NCBI RefSeq assembly: GCF_031426495.1
Contig: NZ_JANPLK010000082.1
Span: forward strand, 1 to 64,000
DNA length: 64,000 nt
Reading direction: 5' to 3'
Origin: Gemmatimonas sp.
GTDB lineage: Bacteria; Gemmatimonadota; Gemmatimonadetes; Gemmatimonadales; Gemmatimonadaceae
Position 1 is the stretch's first letter. The number at the start of each line of letters is the position of its first letter. A model generated the notes under the pieces. The model saw only the letters and a program-made list of their open reading frames with translations. It searched no databases and was not told the DNA's origin. The position numbers and the translations under genes are program-made. Positions 1 through 8,159 of this stretch are shown here, in pieces.

Positions 1-16
1 CGCGTTCAACGACTCT

Positions 17-44
17 GACCCCTTGAAACGGACCCCTTGAAACG
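17..44. repeat. 14-bp direct repeat, two perfect copies
   Basis: GACCCCTTGAAACG occurs at 17-30 and again at 31-44, followed by a partial third copy (GTTGAAACCCC). It lies downstream of the first leftward gene's stop codon. There is no evidence of function; it may be a small slippage repeat. Confidence 0.8.
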
Positions 45-74
45 CGTTGAAACCCCGCAGCTTCGCACCGTCGG

Positions 75-1958
75 TCAGCGCAGGCCGGTGAGATACGCCG
101 TGACCTTGTCGACGCTTCCCCCGTACCGCACGATGCTGTCCGCCACCACGCCGCCGCGTTGCACGAGCGCCAGTAGCACGTGATTCGGATGGACGACTTC
201 TCGGCGTTGTTCCGCCGCCATGTGGATCGCCGCGTCCAGCGCGGCTTGGGCGTCAGGCGCGAACGGCAGCGGTGCGCCATCGACGACGTGCTCACCGTGG
301 CGTACGCGGTCACCCACGTCAACGCGAAACCGCTCCCGGTCCATCCCGCTCTCGTCCACGATGGCGCGCACGGCCGGGTACCCCCCGCGGAGCATACCGA
401 ACAGCAGGTGCTCCGGGTTGACGGTCACCTGTTCGAGTCGGCGCGCATCGTCGCTGGCCAGCCCGAACATGCGCGTAAGCTGTGGCATGATCTTCGGAGA
501 CGACGGTGGGCGTGCATCGCGCGCCGCGAGAATGGCATCGATGTCGAGCCCGCACAACTCCGCAATGCGGTGTCGGTCGGCGTCGGGCGGCTGGCTCTCG
601 AGCATCTCGCGCGCCATCTCCCGCGCGCTGCCGTTGCATGCACCACGCAGATCGAGGTCGGCACCACTGCGAATGAGGGCCTCGACCATCTCGACCTTAT
701 TATTTCCCACGGCCATGACGACGAACGGCATGTCCCAGCGCCGGGTGTTCACGGGGAACCCGCGCGCGACGAGATACTCCATGACCGCCGTGCGGCCGTT
801 GAGGAAGGCGATCATCGCGGCTTCCGCGAGAATCTCGTCGTTGTCGTCACCCGGGATGCGCCCGAACACGTGAGGACCGATGGCATCGAACTGCGGCCGG
901 TTTTCGCGTGCGGCATCGGTTGGTCGGCCGCTCGCGTCGAGAAAGCGGCCGACGCCCGCCACGTCTCCGAGCCCCGCCGCGATCCACAGTGCCGGCTGGC
1001 GCACGGTCGCATACTGCGCGAGGCGATCCAATGCACCCGGGCTCCGGTACCGCACGACAGCGTGCTCCAGCACCGAGTATCCATTTGGCGCTACCCAGTT
1101 CGGATCGGCTCCACGGTCGATCCAGTAGTGCACATCCTCAGCCGTGATTCGCATGTCACCACAGAGCCGGAGATTGAGCTCGCGCTGCACGTCGAAGCCG
1201 ATGGAGGCCAGCCACTCGATGATGGCTCGCATGCGGTGGCGATCCGCACCTTGCTCAACATCCATTCGTTCACGATCCAGAGCCATCCTTAGCAAATGCC
1301 TGCACGTCGCAATCTCGTGCTCGGTTGGCGTGCGCAGCTCGGGATGCGCTTCGGCGATAGCCTGCAACTGCGAAAGGTCCGCCGCGGTCATCGCCTCGTA
1401 TGCACGTCGGAGCGGCGGGACCTCCAATCCTTCGCGAGTCGCCTGGGAGTGGACGCGCGCCATCAATGCGTCCCATGACGGAAAACCGTTCCCGCGCGCC
1501 ACCGCGAGGCGCGCTTCGTCCTCGGTCGGCGCAATGTCGAACGCATCTTCCAGCGACATCCCGTAGAATCTGGGCACGTACGAGACCAGCGACCGGGCCG
1601 CGGAGACACGGCGGTTGCCATGTCGCGCGATGAGATCCTGCACCATTCCAGGCCACTCCTCGGGCCGATACAATCCCGGGTTTACTGCCGATGGCGTGCG
1701 GTGCAGGAGCCGTTCGGCCTCCTCGAAGTAGCGAACGAGACGTGGCCAGCTGGCGAAGCCGTACTCGCGCGCAATGACCAGCTGCGCATCGGCGAGTTGC
1801 AGCGTGTCGAGTGCGCCGACCTGCACGGCGGAAAGACGCGCCTGTGCACGGGAGCGTGCATCGCCGTCGCCGGCGCGCAGCAGCCGGAGCAAGGCCTTTG
1901 CCTCCTTTCTCTCGAACTCGAGGTTCGGCCTGAGCGGAAGCGAGCGGGGTATGGACAA
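75..1958 (-). CDS. Ankyrin-repeat protein with C-terminal Clp-N-like domain
   Basis: The predicted protein has 627 residues. The N-terminal part resembles a bacterial ankyrin-associated region (MSIPRSLPLRPNLE, then an alpha-helical segment). The middle holds divergent ankyrin-type repeats, for example around NGRTAVMEYLVARGFPVN. The last ~140 residues look like the double-helical repeat of the Clp ATPase N domain (VNPEHLLFGMLRGG and VVHPNHVLLALVQRGG). No AAA ATPase module follows, so this is not a Clp chaperone; substrate or partner recognition is the likely role (inference). The frame is open to 2201, but I chose the TTG at 1956-1958 because AGGAGG lies 4 nt upstream and the resulting N-terminus is the conserved-looking one. 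It is cytoplasmic, with no signal peptide. Its function is unknown. Confidence 0.75.
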   Translation of the reverse strand: MSIPRSLPLRPNLEFERKEAKALLRLLRAGDGDARSRAQARLSAVQVGALDTLQLADAQLVIAREYGFASWPRLVRYFEEAERLLHRTPSAVNPGLYRPEEWPGMVQDLIARHGNRRVSAARSLVSYVPRFYGMSLEDAFDIAPTEDEARLAVARGNGFPSWDALMARVHSQATREGLEVPPLRRAYEAMTAADLSQLQAIAEAHPELRTPTEHEIATCRHLLRMALDRERMDVEQGADRHRMRAIIEWLASIGFDVQRELNLRLCGDMRITAEDVHYWIDRGADPNWVAPNGYSVLEHAVVRYRSPGALDRLAQYATVRQPALWIAAGLGDVAGVGRFLDASGRPTDAARENRPQFDAIGPHVFGRIPGDDNDEILAEAAMIAFLNGRTAVMEYLVARGFPVNTRRWDMPFVVMAVGNNKVEMVEALIRSGADLDLRGACNGSAREMAREMLESQPPDADRHRIAELCGLDIDAILAARDARPPSSPKIMPQLTRMFGLASDDARRLEQVTVNPEHLLFGMLRGGYPAVRAIVDESGMDRERFRVDVGDRVRHGEHVVDGAPLPFAPDAQAALDAAIHMAAEQRREVVHPNHVLLALVQRGGVVADSIVRYGGSVDKVTAYLTGLR

Positions 1959-1962
1959 AACT

Positions 1963-1968
1963 CCTCCT
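1963..1968 (-). promoter_or_regulatory. Strong Shine-Dalgarno that fixes a TTG start
   Basis: AGGAGG on the minus strand sits 4 nt before the TTG at 1958. It is one of few textbook ribosome binding sites in the window. It decides the start of the ankyrin/Clp-N gene against upstream ATG codons that lack any such site. Confidence 0.65.
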
Positions 1969-2213
1969 TTCGTGGTGGCCCATGTCCGCCTGGCGGGCCC
2001 GAAAAGAAGAGAGAAGTTTCGAGCGAGCAACTCAACTGCGTCGGATGGGACCATCCCTTTCCGCGGACCGGATGCGCTCCGTGGGCGCATTCGGAGTCTG
2101 CCCGCAGAACTCGGGAGTGTCAAGATTTTCACGCTGCACGGGTCAGACGGGTTGGCGGCGTGTGTGTTGACAGCCCCTCGTTCATCACCCGCCGATGACA
2201 TTCGCCTCGCGAG

Positions 2214-3347
2214 TCACTTGCCCTTCACCACGCGCGGCAAGTGCACCGCGAAGCAGGTCCCCTGCTCAGCGTTCGACGTCACCTCCAAGCGGCCGCCATG
2301 CGCGAGCACGAGTTGGTCCGCAATAAAGAGGCCCAAGCCAAGATGATGGGCGTCGCTAGCCTGAACGCCGCGCCGCAGCCGCTTGAACGGAGAGAAGAGT
2401 CCGGATATGTCCTGCGGGTCGATCGTCGGCCCAACGTTCCGCACTTCGATCACGACGTGATCGGCCTCGCCTCGCGCGGTGACCGTCACGGGCGCGGATG
2501 CCGCGCCATGCTGTACCGCGTTGCCGATCAGATTGATCAGCGCTTGCGAGAGCCGGACGCCGTCAAATTTTCCGCGCAGATCGCCGGTGAGCTGCACGTC
2601 GAAGACGTGATGCGGACTGGCGCTCCGCATCTCGTCGACGGCGTCGCCCACCACCGTGGCAAGGTTGATCTGGCGCGGCGTGATGGCGATGCTCGTACCC
2701 ATGCGGCTTCGGGTAAAGTCGAGGAGGTCATCCAGCATGTGGCCCATGCGTCTGGCACTCCGCATCGCGCGAGCGATCAGCGGAAGGTGCGGCGCGTCGA
2801 CCAGCTTGGCATCGAGTACGTGCTCGGCCACGAGCGTGATCATGTGGAGCGGTGTGCGTAGGTCATGGCCCAGGATCGCGACAAACAGGTCATGCGATTG
2901 ATCGACCGCGCCCGTGTACGTCGCTACCGACTCCACCATCGCCTGATCGATAGCCTCGTTGAATCGCATAAGATCCTGGAGGTCAGCTCGAGCCAAGTCG
3001 CCGCGCGACTCGGTCCACAGGCGCAGCACGCTCGCGCGCAGCGCCCGAAACTCCGCCATCATCTCCCCCACCGTGAAGCCATCACGGGCGCGGCCAGTGC
3101 CGTGGGACTGGGCCGCGCTCTCGGTCGGAGATGCGTCGGGAGGCGCCTCTCCTTGCGACTTGACAACTTGCTCGGCCGATGTCTGCGGCGTCCGCAGGTC
3201 CTTCGCGATGGTGCGAAGCATGTCCGAGGCATGATCGCGGAGGGTGTCCAGGTCCATGCCGTCCGAGCCCGCCTGTTTACGGGCGAACGTGACCCACTCA
3301 TCCAGGATCGGGTCGATGTTGGCGTCGATGAAATCGGCCAAGCGCAC
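2214..3347 (-). CDS. Sensor histidine kinase with RsbRD-like N-terminal domain
   Basis: This is a soluble HisKA/HATPase kinase of about 377 residues. The first ~150 residues are helical and resemble the RsbRD/sensor region seen in cytoplasmic kinases (DEWVTFAR, later RFNEAIDQAMVESV). The H-box is ILGHDLRTPLH, with the phospho-acceptor at about His161. The N-box is NLIGNAVQHG, and the G-box region contains LGLGLFIADQ. There is no transmembrane segment and no adjacent response regulator, so it is an orphan. The GTG at 3347 has GGAG five bases upstream. An earlier GTG at 3392 is possible but has no ribosome binding site. The signal sensed is unknown. Confidence 0.88.
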   Translation of the reverse strand: MRLADFIDANIDPILDEWVTFARKQAGSDGMDLDTLRDHASDMLRTIAKDLRTPQTSAEQVVKSQGEAPPDASPTESAAQSHGTGRARDGFTVGEMMAEFRALRASVLRLWTESRGDLARADLQDLMRFNEAIDQAMVESVATYTGAVDQSHDLFVAILGHDLRTPLHMITLVAEHVLDAKLVDAPHLPLIARAMRSARRMGHMLDDLLDFTRSRMGTSIAITPRQINLATVVGDAVDEMRSASPHHVFDVQLTGDLRGKFDGVRLSQALINLIGNAVQHGAASAPVTVTARGEADHVVIEVRNVGPTIDPQDISGLFSPFKRLRRGVQASDAHHLGLGLFIADQLVLAHGGRLEVTSNAEQGTCFAVHLPRVVKGK

Positions 3348-3545
3348 GCGGGCTCCGAAATTAGACGTTGGTCGGCTGCACGTCCGATACACGCCAGCGC
3401 TTGAGCCTGCGTCAGGTGATGCGGTACGGCCTCATCATTCGCTGGTGAGCATGCCGTGTGATATCCTCTGTATTGGAAGGAAGGTGCACGACGCGTGCCG
3501 GGCCGCCGCGCCTCTCGCATGTACTCATCGTCGTGGTGCGCGCTA

Positions 3546-4445
3546 TCACCGCATCGCCTCGATGATCTGCTCGCGTACCCACGCGCGGTGTTTCAGCGGG
3601 AGACTATGGTCGGCCCCCTTGCGCACGGAGACCGCGACCGACGGACGGAGGAGGGCGATGTCCTGGATGCCCGAAAGTGGTGCACTCTCATCCTGGTCGC
3701 CGTGCAGGAACGTCACGGCGACGCTGGGAGGCAATCGCAGCAGATCCGCCGTGAGATCGTAGCGATAGATGACCTCCCACATCGTCGACGTAGACGAGCG
3801 CCAGGTCATCTGATTCATGTCCTCCGCCACCTCACGCGGCACGTCGCCGGCGAGCATCGGCGCCGCCCACCCCAACAGTCGGCGTCCGAGCAAGCAGGCC
3901 AGTGCGAACGGCACCATATGCGTCCAGATCCACCCGTTGTCGCGGCGTGCAACGAACCGTTTGGCGTTGTCGCCGCCGGCGAAGTAGGGCATGCTCACCA
4001 GCACGAGTCCGCGCACCTGGGTAGGGAAGCGCGCGGCGTACGCCACGGCCAATCGTGCGCCAAGGGAGTGGCCGACCAGCACGACGGGCCCCTCCGCCGC
4101 GACCGGTGTGATGACGCGCTCGAGCTCGGCGAGATGACGGCTTACCGAGTACGTCGTCCACGGCTTCGGGGAACGACCGAACCCAAGCAGATCGACCAGC
4201 GCCAGCCGGTGCCGATCCCGCAACGAAGCCACCACCAACTCCCAATAGCGCGTGGTGCCGCCGATGCCTGGGAGGAACACCAGCAATGGGCCCGTTGCAC
4301 CGAGTCGTTTCACGAAGAGTGGTCGACCGGTGTCTGCGCCGTCCGCGTCGGCCACGGCGAGCGCGGCGATCCCGAGCGACACAGTGCCCATGCCGAGCGC
4401 GACGCGTTTCACCCACCAGCGACGCGACCCACGCGGCTCGCTCAA
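3546..4445 (-). CDS. Alpha/beta-fold hydrolase
   Basis: The 299-residue protein has an N-terminal hydrophobic segment (VALGMGTVSLGIAALAV), so it may be exported or membrane-anchored. The fold is recognisable from the oxyanion-hole region (LVFLPGIGGTTRYWE), the nucleophile elbow GHSLGA, an acid in LHGDQDESAP and the catalytic His in GADHSLPL. The substrate cannot be told from sequence; esterases, haloperoxidase-like and lyase-like members share this pattern. It lies 45 bp downstream of ccdA on the same strand and may be the last gene of that operon. Confidence 0.85.
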   Translation of the reverse strand: MSEPRGSRRWWVKRVALGMGTVSLGIAALAVADADGADTGRPLFVKRLGATGPLLVFLPGIGGTTRYWELVVASLRDRHRLALVDLLGFGRSPKPWTTYSVSRHLAELERVITPVAAEGPVVLVGHSLGARLAVAYAARFPTQVRGLVLVSMPYFAGGDNAKRFVARRDNGWIWTHMVPFALACLLGRRLLGWAAPMLAGDVPREVAEDMNQMTWRSSTSTMWEVIYRYDLTADLLRLPPSVAVTFLHGDQDESAPLSGIQDIALLRPSVAVSVRKGADHSLPLKHRAWVREQIIEAMR

Positions 4446-4490
4446 GTTGCCAGCGTCACGGCGATGTGCTCACCGAATGGTTCGGCAACG

Positions 4491-5219
4491 CTAGATCCGA
4501 TCTCGCAGTGCATCAGGCGTCCACTGCTGCAACCACGTCGACAGGACCGTCATACTGCCGGTAATCATGAGGATGCCGATCCCGATCAGTAGTACGCCTG
4601 ACGCGCGCGACATCCACACGAGCGCTCCCTTGTAGCGCTGGAACAACGTCATGAAGCGGTCGATCATGAGCGCCGCCAGCAGGAACGGCACCGCCAGCCC
4701 GAGGGAGTACGCGAACAGCAGCAGCAGTCCGCGGTTGAGATCTGCCGACGATGCCGTGTACGTGAGCACGCCACCGAGAATGGGGCCGATGCACGGCGTC
4801 CAACCCGCGGCAAAGGCCATTCCCACGAGCACCGTGCCGAGGTAGCCCAACGGCTTATTCGCGACGTGCACACGGCGCTCTTTGGCGAAGGCGCCAATGT
4901 TGAACACGCCGAGCAAGTATAGGCCGAGCACGATCACCAGCACCCCACCCACGCGGCCCACCCACTCGCGTTCCTGATGGAACAGTCGGCCCAGCACCGT
5001 TGCTGTGGCACCGAGCGCCATGAAGACCAGCGTGAAGCCCGTGACGAACAGCAACGCGTGAATGAGCGTGGTACGACGCGAACGTTGCGTATCGTCGAGG
5101 CTCATCCCAGTGATGAAGCTGACGTAGCTCGGAATCAACGGGAGCACGCACGGCGACAGGAAGCTGAGAACGCCAGCGGTAAAGCTGATGGTGACGCCAA
5201 TCGACGCGGACTGAATCAC
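4491..5219 (-). CDS. ccdA: Cytochrome c biogenesis protein CcdA (thiol:disulfide transporter)
   Basis: CcdA/DsbD-beta family, 242 residues with about six membrane helices. It passes reducing equivalents from cytoplasmic thioredoxin to periplasmic thioredoxin-like proteins. The two redox cysteines sit in the expected membrane motifs: SPCVLP (Cys24) and WTPCIGP (Cys143). The start is a GTG whose last bases overlap the tlpA stop (GTGA), indicating translational coupling. The obvious partner is the thioredoxin lipoprotein immediately upstream. Its presence in a copper island suggests it keeps copper-protein cysteines reduced (inference). Confidence 0.93.
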   Translation of the reverse strand: MIQSASIGVTISFTAGVLSFLSPCVLPLIPSYVSFITGMSLDDTQRSRRTTLIHALLFVTGFTLVFMALGATATVLGRLFHQEREWVGRVGGVLVIVLGLYLLGVFNIGAFAKERRVHVANKPLGYLGTVLVGMAFAAGWTPCIGPILGGVLTYTASSADLNRGLLLLFAYSLGLAVPFLLAALMIDRFMTLFQRYKGALVWMSRASGVLLIGIGILMITGSMTVLSTWLQQWTPDALRDRI

Positions 5220-5770
5220 GATCCCAACGCGCGCTGAATGGCCGCCGTGAGCGTGGTGTCGCCGGGTGCAATCGGGCCCGTCTTTCGCCAGCGCAGCACG
5301 CCCTTGCGATCAATAAGAAACGTGGCCGGCACACCGACCACGAGGAACTTCGTTGACACGCGCTCGTCGGGATCACGCCAGATCGGGAAGGTCATCTGGA
5401 AGTCCCGCATGAAGCTGCGGATCGCATCGTCGGTCCCATCGGTGTCGACGCTCACCCCGATCAGCTCGAGGCCCTGCGCCTGATACTTGGCGTGAATCGC
5501 CCGCAGCTCCGGAATCTCAGTCCGGCACGGGTGACACCACGTGGCCCAGACGTTGAGCAGCACGACCTTGCCGCGCTGCGCGGCGAGTGAGACCGAGTCC
5601 CCGTTGAGCGAAACCGTAGCGTAGGCCGGCGCCGGATAGCCCACTTCTACGCGGCCGTCGCCCTCAGCCCCGACCGCATCACTCCGCTCGGTAGACGTGC
5701 AACTGCTCATCGAGAGCAGGCCGACGGCGATGAGCGCGGCGATGCGAGGTGCCGCATGCCAGCGGGTCAT
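5216..5770 (-). CDS. TlpA/ResA-type thioredoxin-fold lipoprotein
   Basis: A 184-residue AhpC/TSA-Redoxin family protein. It has a signal peptide with a lipobox ending at Cys24 (LLSMSSC), so it is probably anchored on the periplasmic side. The active site is WATWCHPC (Cys79, Cys82), and the cis-Pro loop is GVPATFLID. The ATG at 5770 overlaps the upstream stop codon as ATGA. The frame is open further upstream, but that stretch is the shadow of the preceding gene. With CcdA it forms a reductant relay, likely used for copper-site or cytochrome thiol reduction. Confidence 0.93.
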   Translation of the reverse strand: MTRWHAAPRIAALIAVGLLSMSSCTSTERSDAVGAEGDGRVEVGYPAPAYATVSLNGDSVSLAAQRGKVVLLNVWATWCHPCRTEIPELRAIHAKYQAQGLELIGVSVDTDGTDDAIRSFMRDFQMTFPIWRDPDERVSTKFLVVGVPATFLIDRKGVLRWRKTGPIAPGDTTLTAAIQRALGS

Positions 5771-7056
5771 GGGAACTCCGTGACAGCGGCGCGCGCGACA
5801 CGTACGGCTGACGGCCGCCCCGGCACAGTCCACGCGAACAGCACGTTCGCACCGGACACGGTGGCGCGAGGAAATCCGCTCGACCGTGCGGCTGAACTGG
5901 AGGCAATGGTCATCGGCATACCGACGCTGCCGTCTCGGCCGATGCGTCGAGCGCGCACCGCCGCAATGTCGCCACCCACCCGTTCCACCCACGTCACGAG
6001 GGCCGCGCCATCAGGTAGCAGCACGACATCCACGCGACCCGCCGGACTTCCGCCGTCAACGCGCACCGGCGCACCGAACGTGGCGCCGGCATTGTCCGAG
6101 AAGGCCACGTTCACGCGGCCGCTGTCACCAGGGGCGGTGAACCATGCCAAGGCCACCCGCGCGCCGTTCGCCGCCAGCGCGGGCCCGTTTACCGGACACG
6201 CCGCAATCTTCCACTGGTCGTTGTGCACCGGCGTGCCGGCACGCCACACGCCGCTCACTCGCCGAGTCACGTAAATGTCGCGAATCTCGTCATGGGTGCG
6301 ATTGCGATACGCCACGATAGGACCGCTGCTCGTCATGACGGCGGCGTTGAGGCAACAGTCGCATGTGCGTTCGTCGAGTCGCACTTCGCGACCCAGCAGG
6401 CCGTTGGCGCTCAGGGTCGTTGACACCAGCATCATCTCATTGCCCGCGTCGTGCCCGCTCGACGCGGGTGCGCCCGGTGCTGGCTTCTTGAACTTGCGAC
6501 CGTCGAGCCACACCGCCCCGAGCGTTTCTCCCTCATGCCACATTGCCACGAAGCCGTGCTCTGTTTGCGAACTGTCACGATGCGGCGTGACCGGAGGGCT
6601 CCACGTCTTTCCGCCGTCGGCCGACTGCGTGATGCGCACGCCGTACGCATACGTACCAGCGCCGTTGCGCTGCAACCAATGGGCGGCCAGGCGATTGCCG
6701 CTCAATACCTCGAGCGACGGAAAGTCGGCCCAGTTCACAAAAAAGTCGCTGCGCGTGACGATGGTCTGCGGCGGTGACCAGCGCGTACCATCATGAACGG
6801 CGAAGCGGAGGGAGTACCCGGGATTGGCCGGTTCCAGCCACGACAAGTACACGCGGCCATCGGGGCCGACCGTCAAGTTCGGCTCGGCGCTTCCCGGAGC
6901 CGCCGGGCTCGCGATGCTGTCGATGCTCGCGGCGGGCACGCGTTCGAGTGGTCCGCGCGTCGCGGCAGCTCGCGGATCCGATGTCGGGGATCGATTGCCC
7001 ATGGTGAACGCCAGCGCACCCAGCGCGCTGCACAGAACCAGCACACGACGCGTCAT
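5767..7056 (-). CDS. Exported BNR/sialidase-fold beta-propeller protein with CDCC motif
   Basis: A 429-residue exported protein (N-terminal MTRRVLVLCSALGALAF). Repeated Asp-box-like motifs (QSADGGKTW, FSDNAGATF) mark a sialidase-type propeller. Sialidase catalytic residues are not evident, so enzymatic activity is doubtful. Unusual for the fold is a cysteine cluster TCDCCLN at residues 232-235, plus a further Cys in IAACPVN; these could bind metal or exchange disulfides with the adjacent TlpA. It sits between DUF4198 and tlpA in a leftward operon (38-bp gap upstream, ATGA overlap downstream). The copper link is inferred from context. Confidence 0.75.
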   Translation of the reverse strand: MTRRVLVLCSALGALAFTMGNRSPTSDPRAAATRGPLERVPAASIDSIASPAAPGSAEPNLTVGPDGRVYLSWLEPANPGYSLRFAVHDGTRWSPPQTIVTRSDFFVNWADFPSLEVLSGNRLAAHWLQRNGAGTYAYGVRITQSADGGKTWSPPVTPHRDSSQTEHGFVAMWHEGETLGAVWLDGRKFKKPAPGAPASSGHDAGNEMMLVSTTLSANGLLGREVRLDERTCDCCLNAAVMTSSGPIVAYRNRTHDEIRDIYVTRRVSGVWRAGTPVHNDQWKIAACPVNGPALAANGARVALAWFTAPGDSGRVNVAFSDNAGATFGAPVRVDGGSPAGRVDVVLLPDGAALVTWVERVGGDIAAVRARRIGRDGSVGMPMTIASSSAARSSGFPRATVSGANVLFAWTVPGRPSAVRVARAAVTEFP

Positions 7057-7094
7057 CGAAAGCCTATGGTGTGAGTGAAGGAACGCATGTTGGG

Positions 7095-7997
7095 TCAGCG
7101 CCTCGCGACCGAGAAGACCAGCGTGGCCCAGTGCACGTCCCAGTCAGCGCCGGAGCCCTTGGTGGCTGGCACGATCTGTAGCGTGCGAATGTTCCACAGG
7201 CCAGGCTGCGTGACGACAACGAGGGCGATGCCACTGGCGTCGGTAACGAATTTCGCGTCGCGGGCCGCGGCACGACGGGCCACCGCGGTGTCGCTGAGCG
7301 CGGTCGCACCATTGGGCACTGATCCCGCGTGAAGCTGTGCGGCTGCCGCCGGTTTGCCGAGCAACATCAGTCGCACCCGCAGCGTATCGCCGATACGGAG
7401 GGCTGACGGATCGGACAGCGGCACGAACTCGAGCGGGTGATTCAGCACGCGCTCAAAGGCACGGGGGCCGCGACCAACTTCGATGACTGTTTTCGCGTAC
7501 TTGGCGTAGCGGCGCGTGATACTGTCTCCCCCGACCGGTGGAAGCAGCCCTTCGCGTTCGTACCGCATTCGTGCCTCGGGCGCTCCCTCGAGGTCGAGAT
7601 ACCGTCGAAAGCTGGCCGGCGATTCGCGGACGCTGCGAGGCGCGAGCTGTACACCCACTACGTGCTGGCCTGCGGTCGACACCGGATGCGTAAGGCGCAA
7701 CGAAGCGCCGAGCACCGACACGCCTTGCACGGTCACGGCCGTGTTCGCGGTCACGACGCGCGCCGCCACAATGCGATCGGGCGTGACCGCGGACAGGCTG
7801 CTCGGGAACAGACTTGAGGTTTGGCCTCGCACGGCGATACGTCCACCGGGGGTGACGGCGAAGGCATCGGGGATCAACCAAAAATCATGCGCGGCCAGCA
7901 GCGTCGCGGAGCCGGCCAGGCAGGCGGTCACGATGAGCGCCGACTTCAGCACTTGGCGCCGCACAATGTCCAGACGAAAGGAGCGCGGAGTGGGCAT
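7095..7997 (-). CDS. DUF4198 exported protein (left copy)
   Basis: A 300-residue protein. After an N-terminal signal (RRQVLKSALIVTACLAGSAT) the mature part begins HDFWLIPDAF, the hallmark start of DUF4198, a periplasmic Ig-like family often found with metal-transport genes. It is paralogous to the facing gene at 8160: both share the HDFW start, REOP-like blocks near RESP/RETP, and a C-terminal WDVHWATLVF/WDVSRTTFVF strand. It is the first gene of the leftward DUF4198-BNR-tlpA-ccdA operon, with an operator-like palindrome at 8038-8052 about 40 bp upstream of its start. The exact role is unknown; periplasmic metal binding is plausible. Confidence 0.85.
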   Translation of the reverse strand: MPTPRSFRLDIVRRQVLKSALIVTACLAGSATLLAAHDFWLIPDAFAVTPGGRIAVRGQTSSLFPSSLSAVTPDRIVAARVVTANTAVTVQGVSVLGASLRLTHPVSTAGQHVVGVQLAPRSVRESPASFRRYLDLEGAPEARMRYEREGLLPPVGGDSITRRYAKYAKTVIEVGRGPRAFERVLNHPLEFVPLSDPSALRIGDTLRVRLMLLGKPAAAAQLHAGSVPNGATALSDTAVARRAAARDAKFVTDASGIALVVVTQPGLWNIRTLQIVPATKGSGADWDVHWATLVFSVARR

Positions 7998-8037
7998 GAA
8001 CGGGGAGGTGGAGGGAGGTATCGTATGTGGTGCGTGC

Positions 8038-8052
8038 CTTACTCCTCGTAAA
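8038..8052. promoter_or_regulatory. Putative BlaI-type operator, leftward DUF4198 operon
   Basis: CTTACTCCTCGTAAA is a TTTAC-n5-GTAAA palindrome with one mismatch, between the divergent DUF4198 genes. Read leftward it presents TTTACG, a possible -35. I did not find a convincing -10 at 16-18 bp, so the promoter assignment is weaker than at the other sites. Confidence 0.5.
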
Positions 8053-8081
8053 GTAGCGTGGCGCTGGCCACGCGGCGATGC

Positions 8082-8110
8082 TTTACAGGCCGTAAAATGG
8101 CGCGTATGAT
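8082..8110 (+). promoter_or_regulatory. Promoter with overlapping operator, rightward DUF4198 gene
   Basis: TTTACAGGCCGTAAA (8082-8096) is a palindrome with perfect 5-bp arms. Its first six bases TTTACA match a -35 hexamer at 5 of 6. A -10-like TATGAT lies at 8105-8110 after exactly 17 bp. Repressor binding here would occlude RNA polymerase. Confidence 0.65.
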
Positions 8111-8159
8111 ATGCGGATCACGCCCTCGTTCGCTCCCTCCTCGGCTCAGGGCCCTCCTC

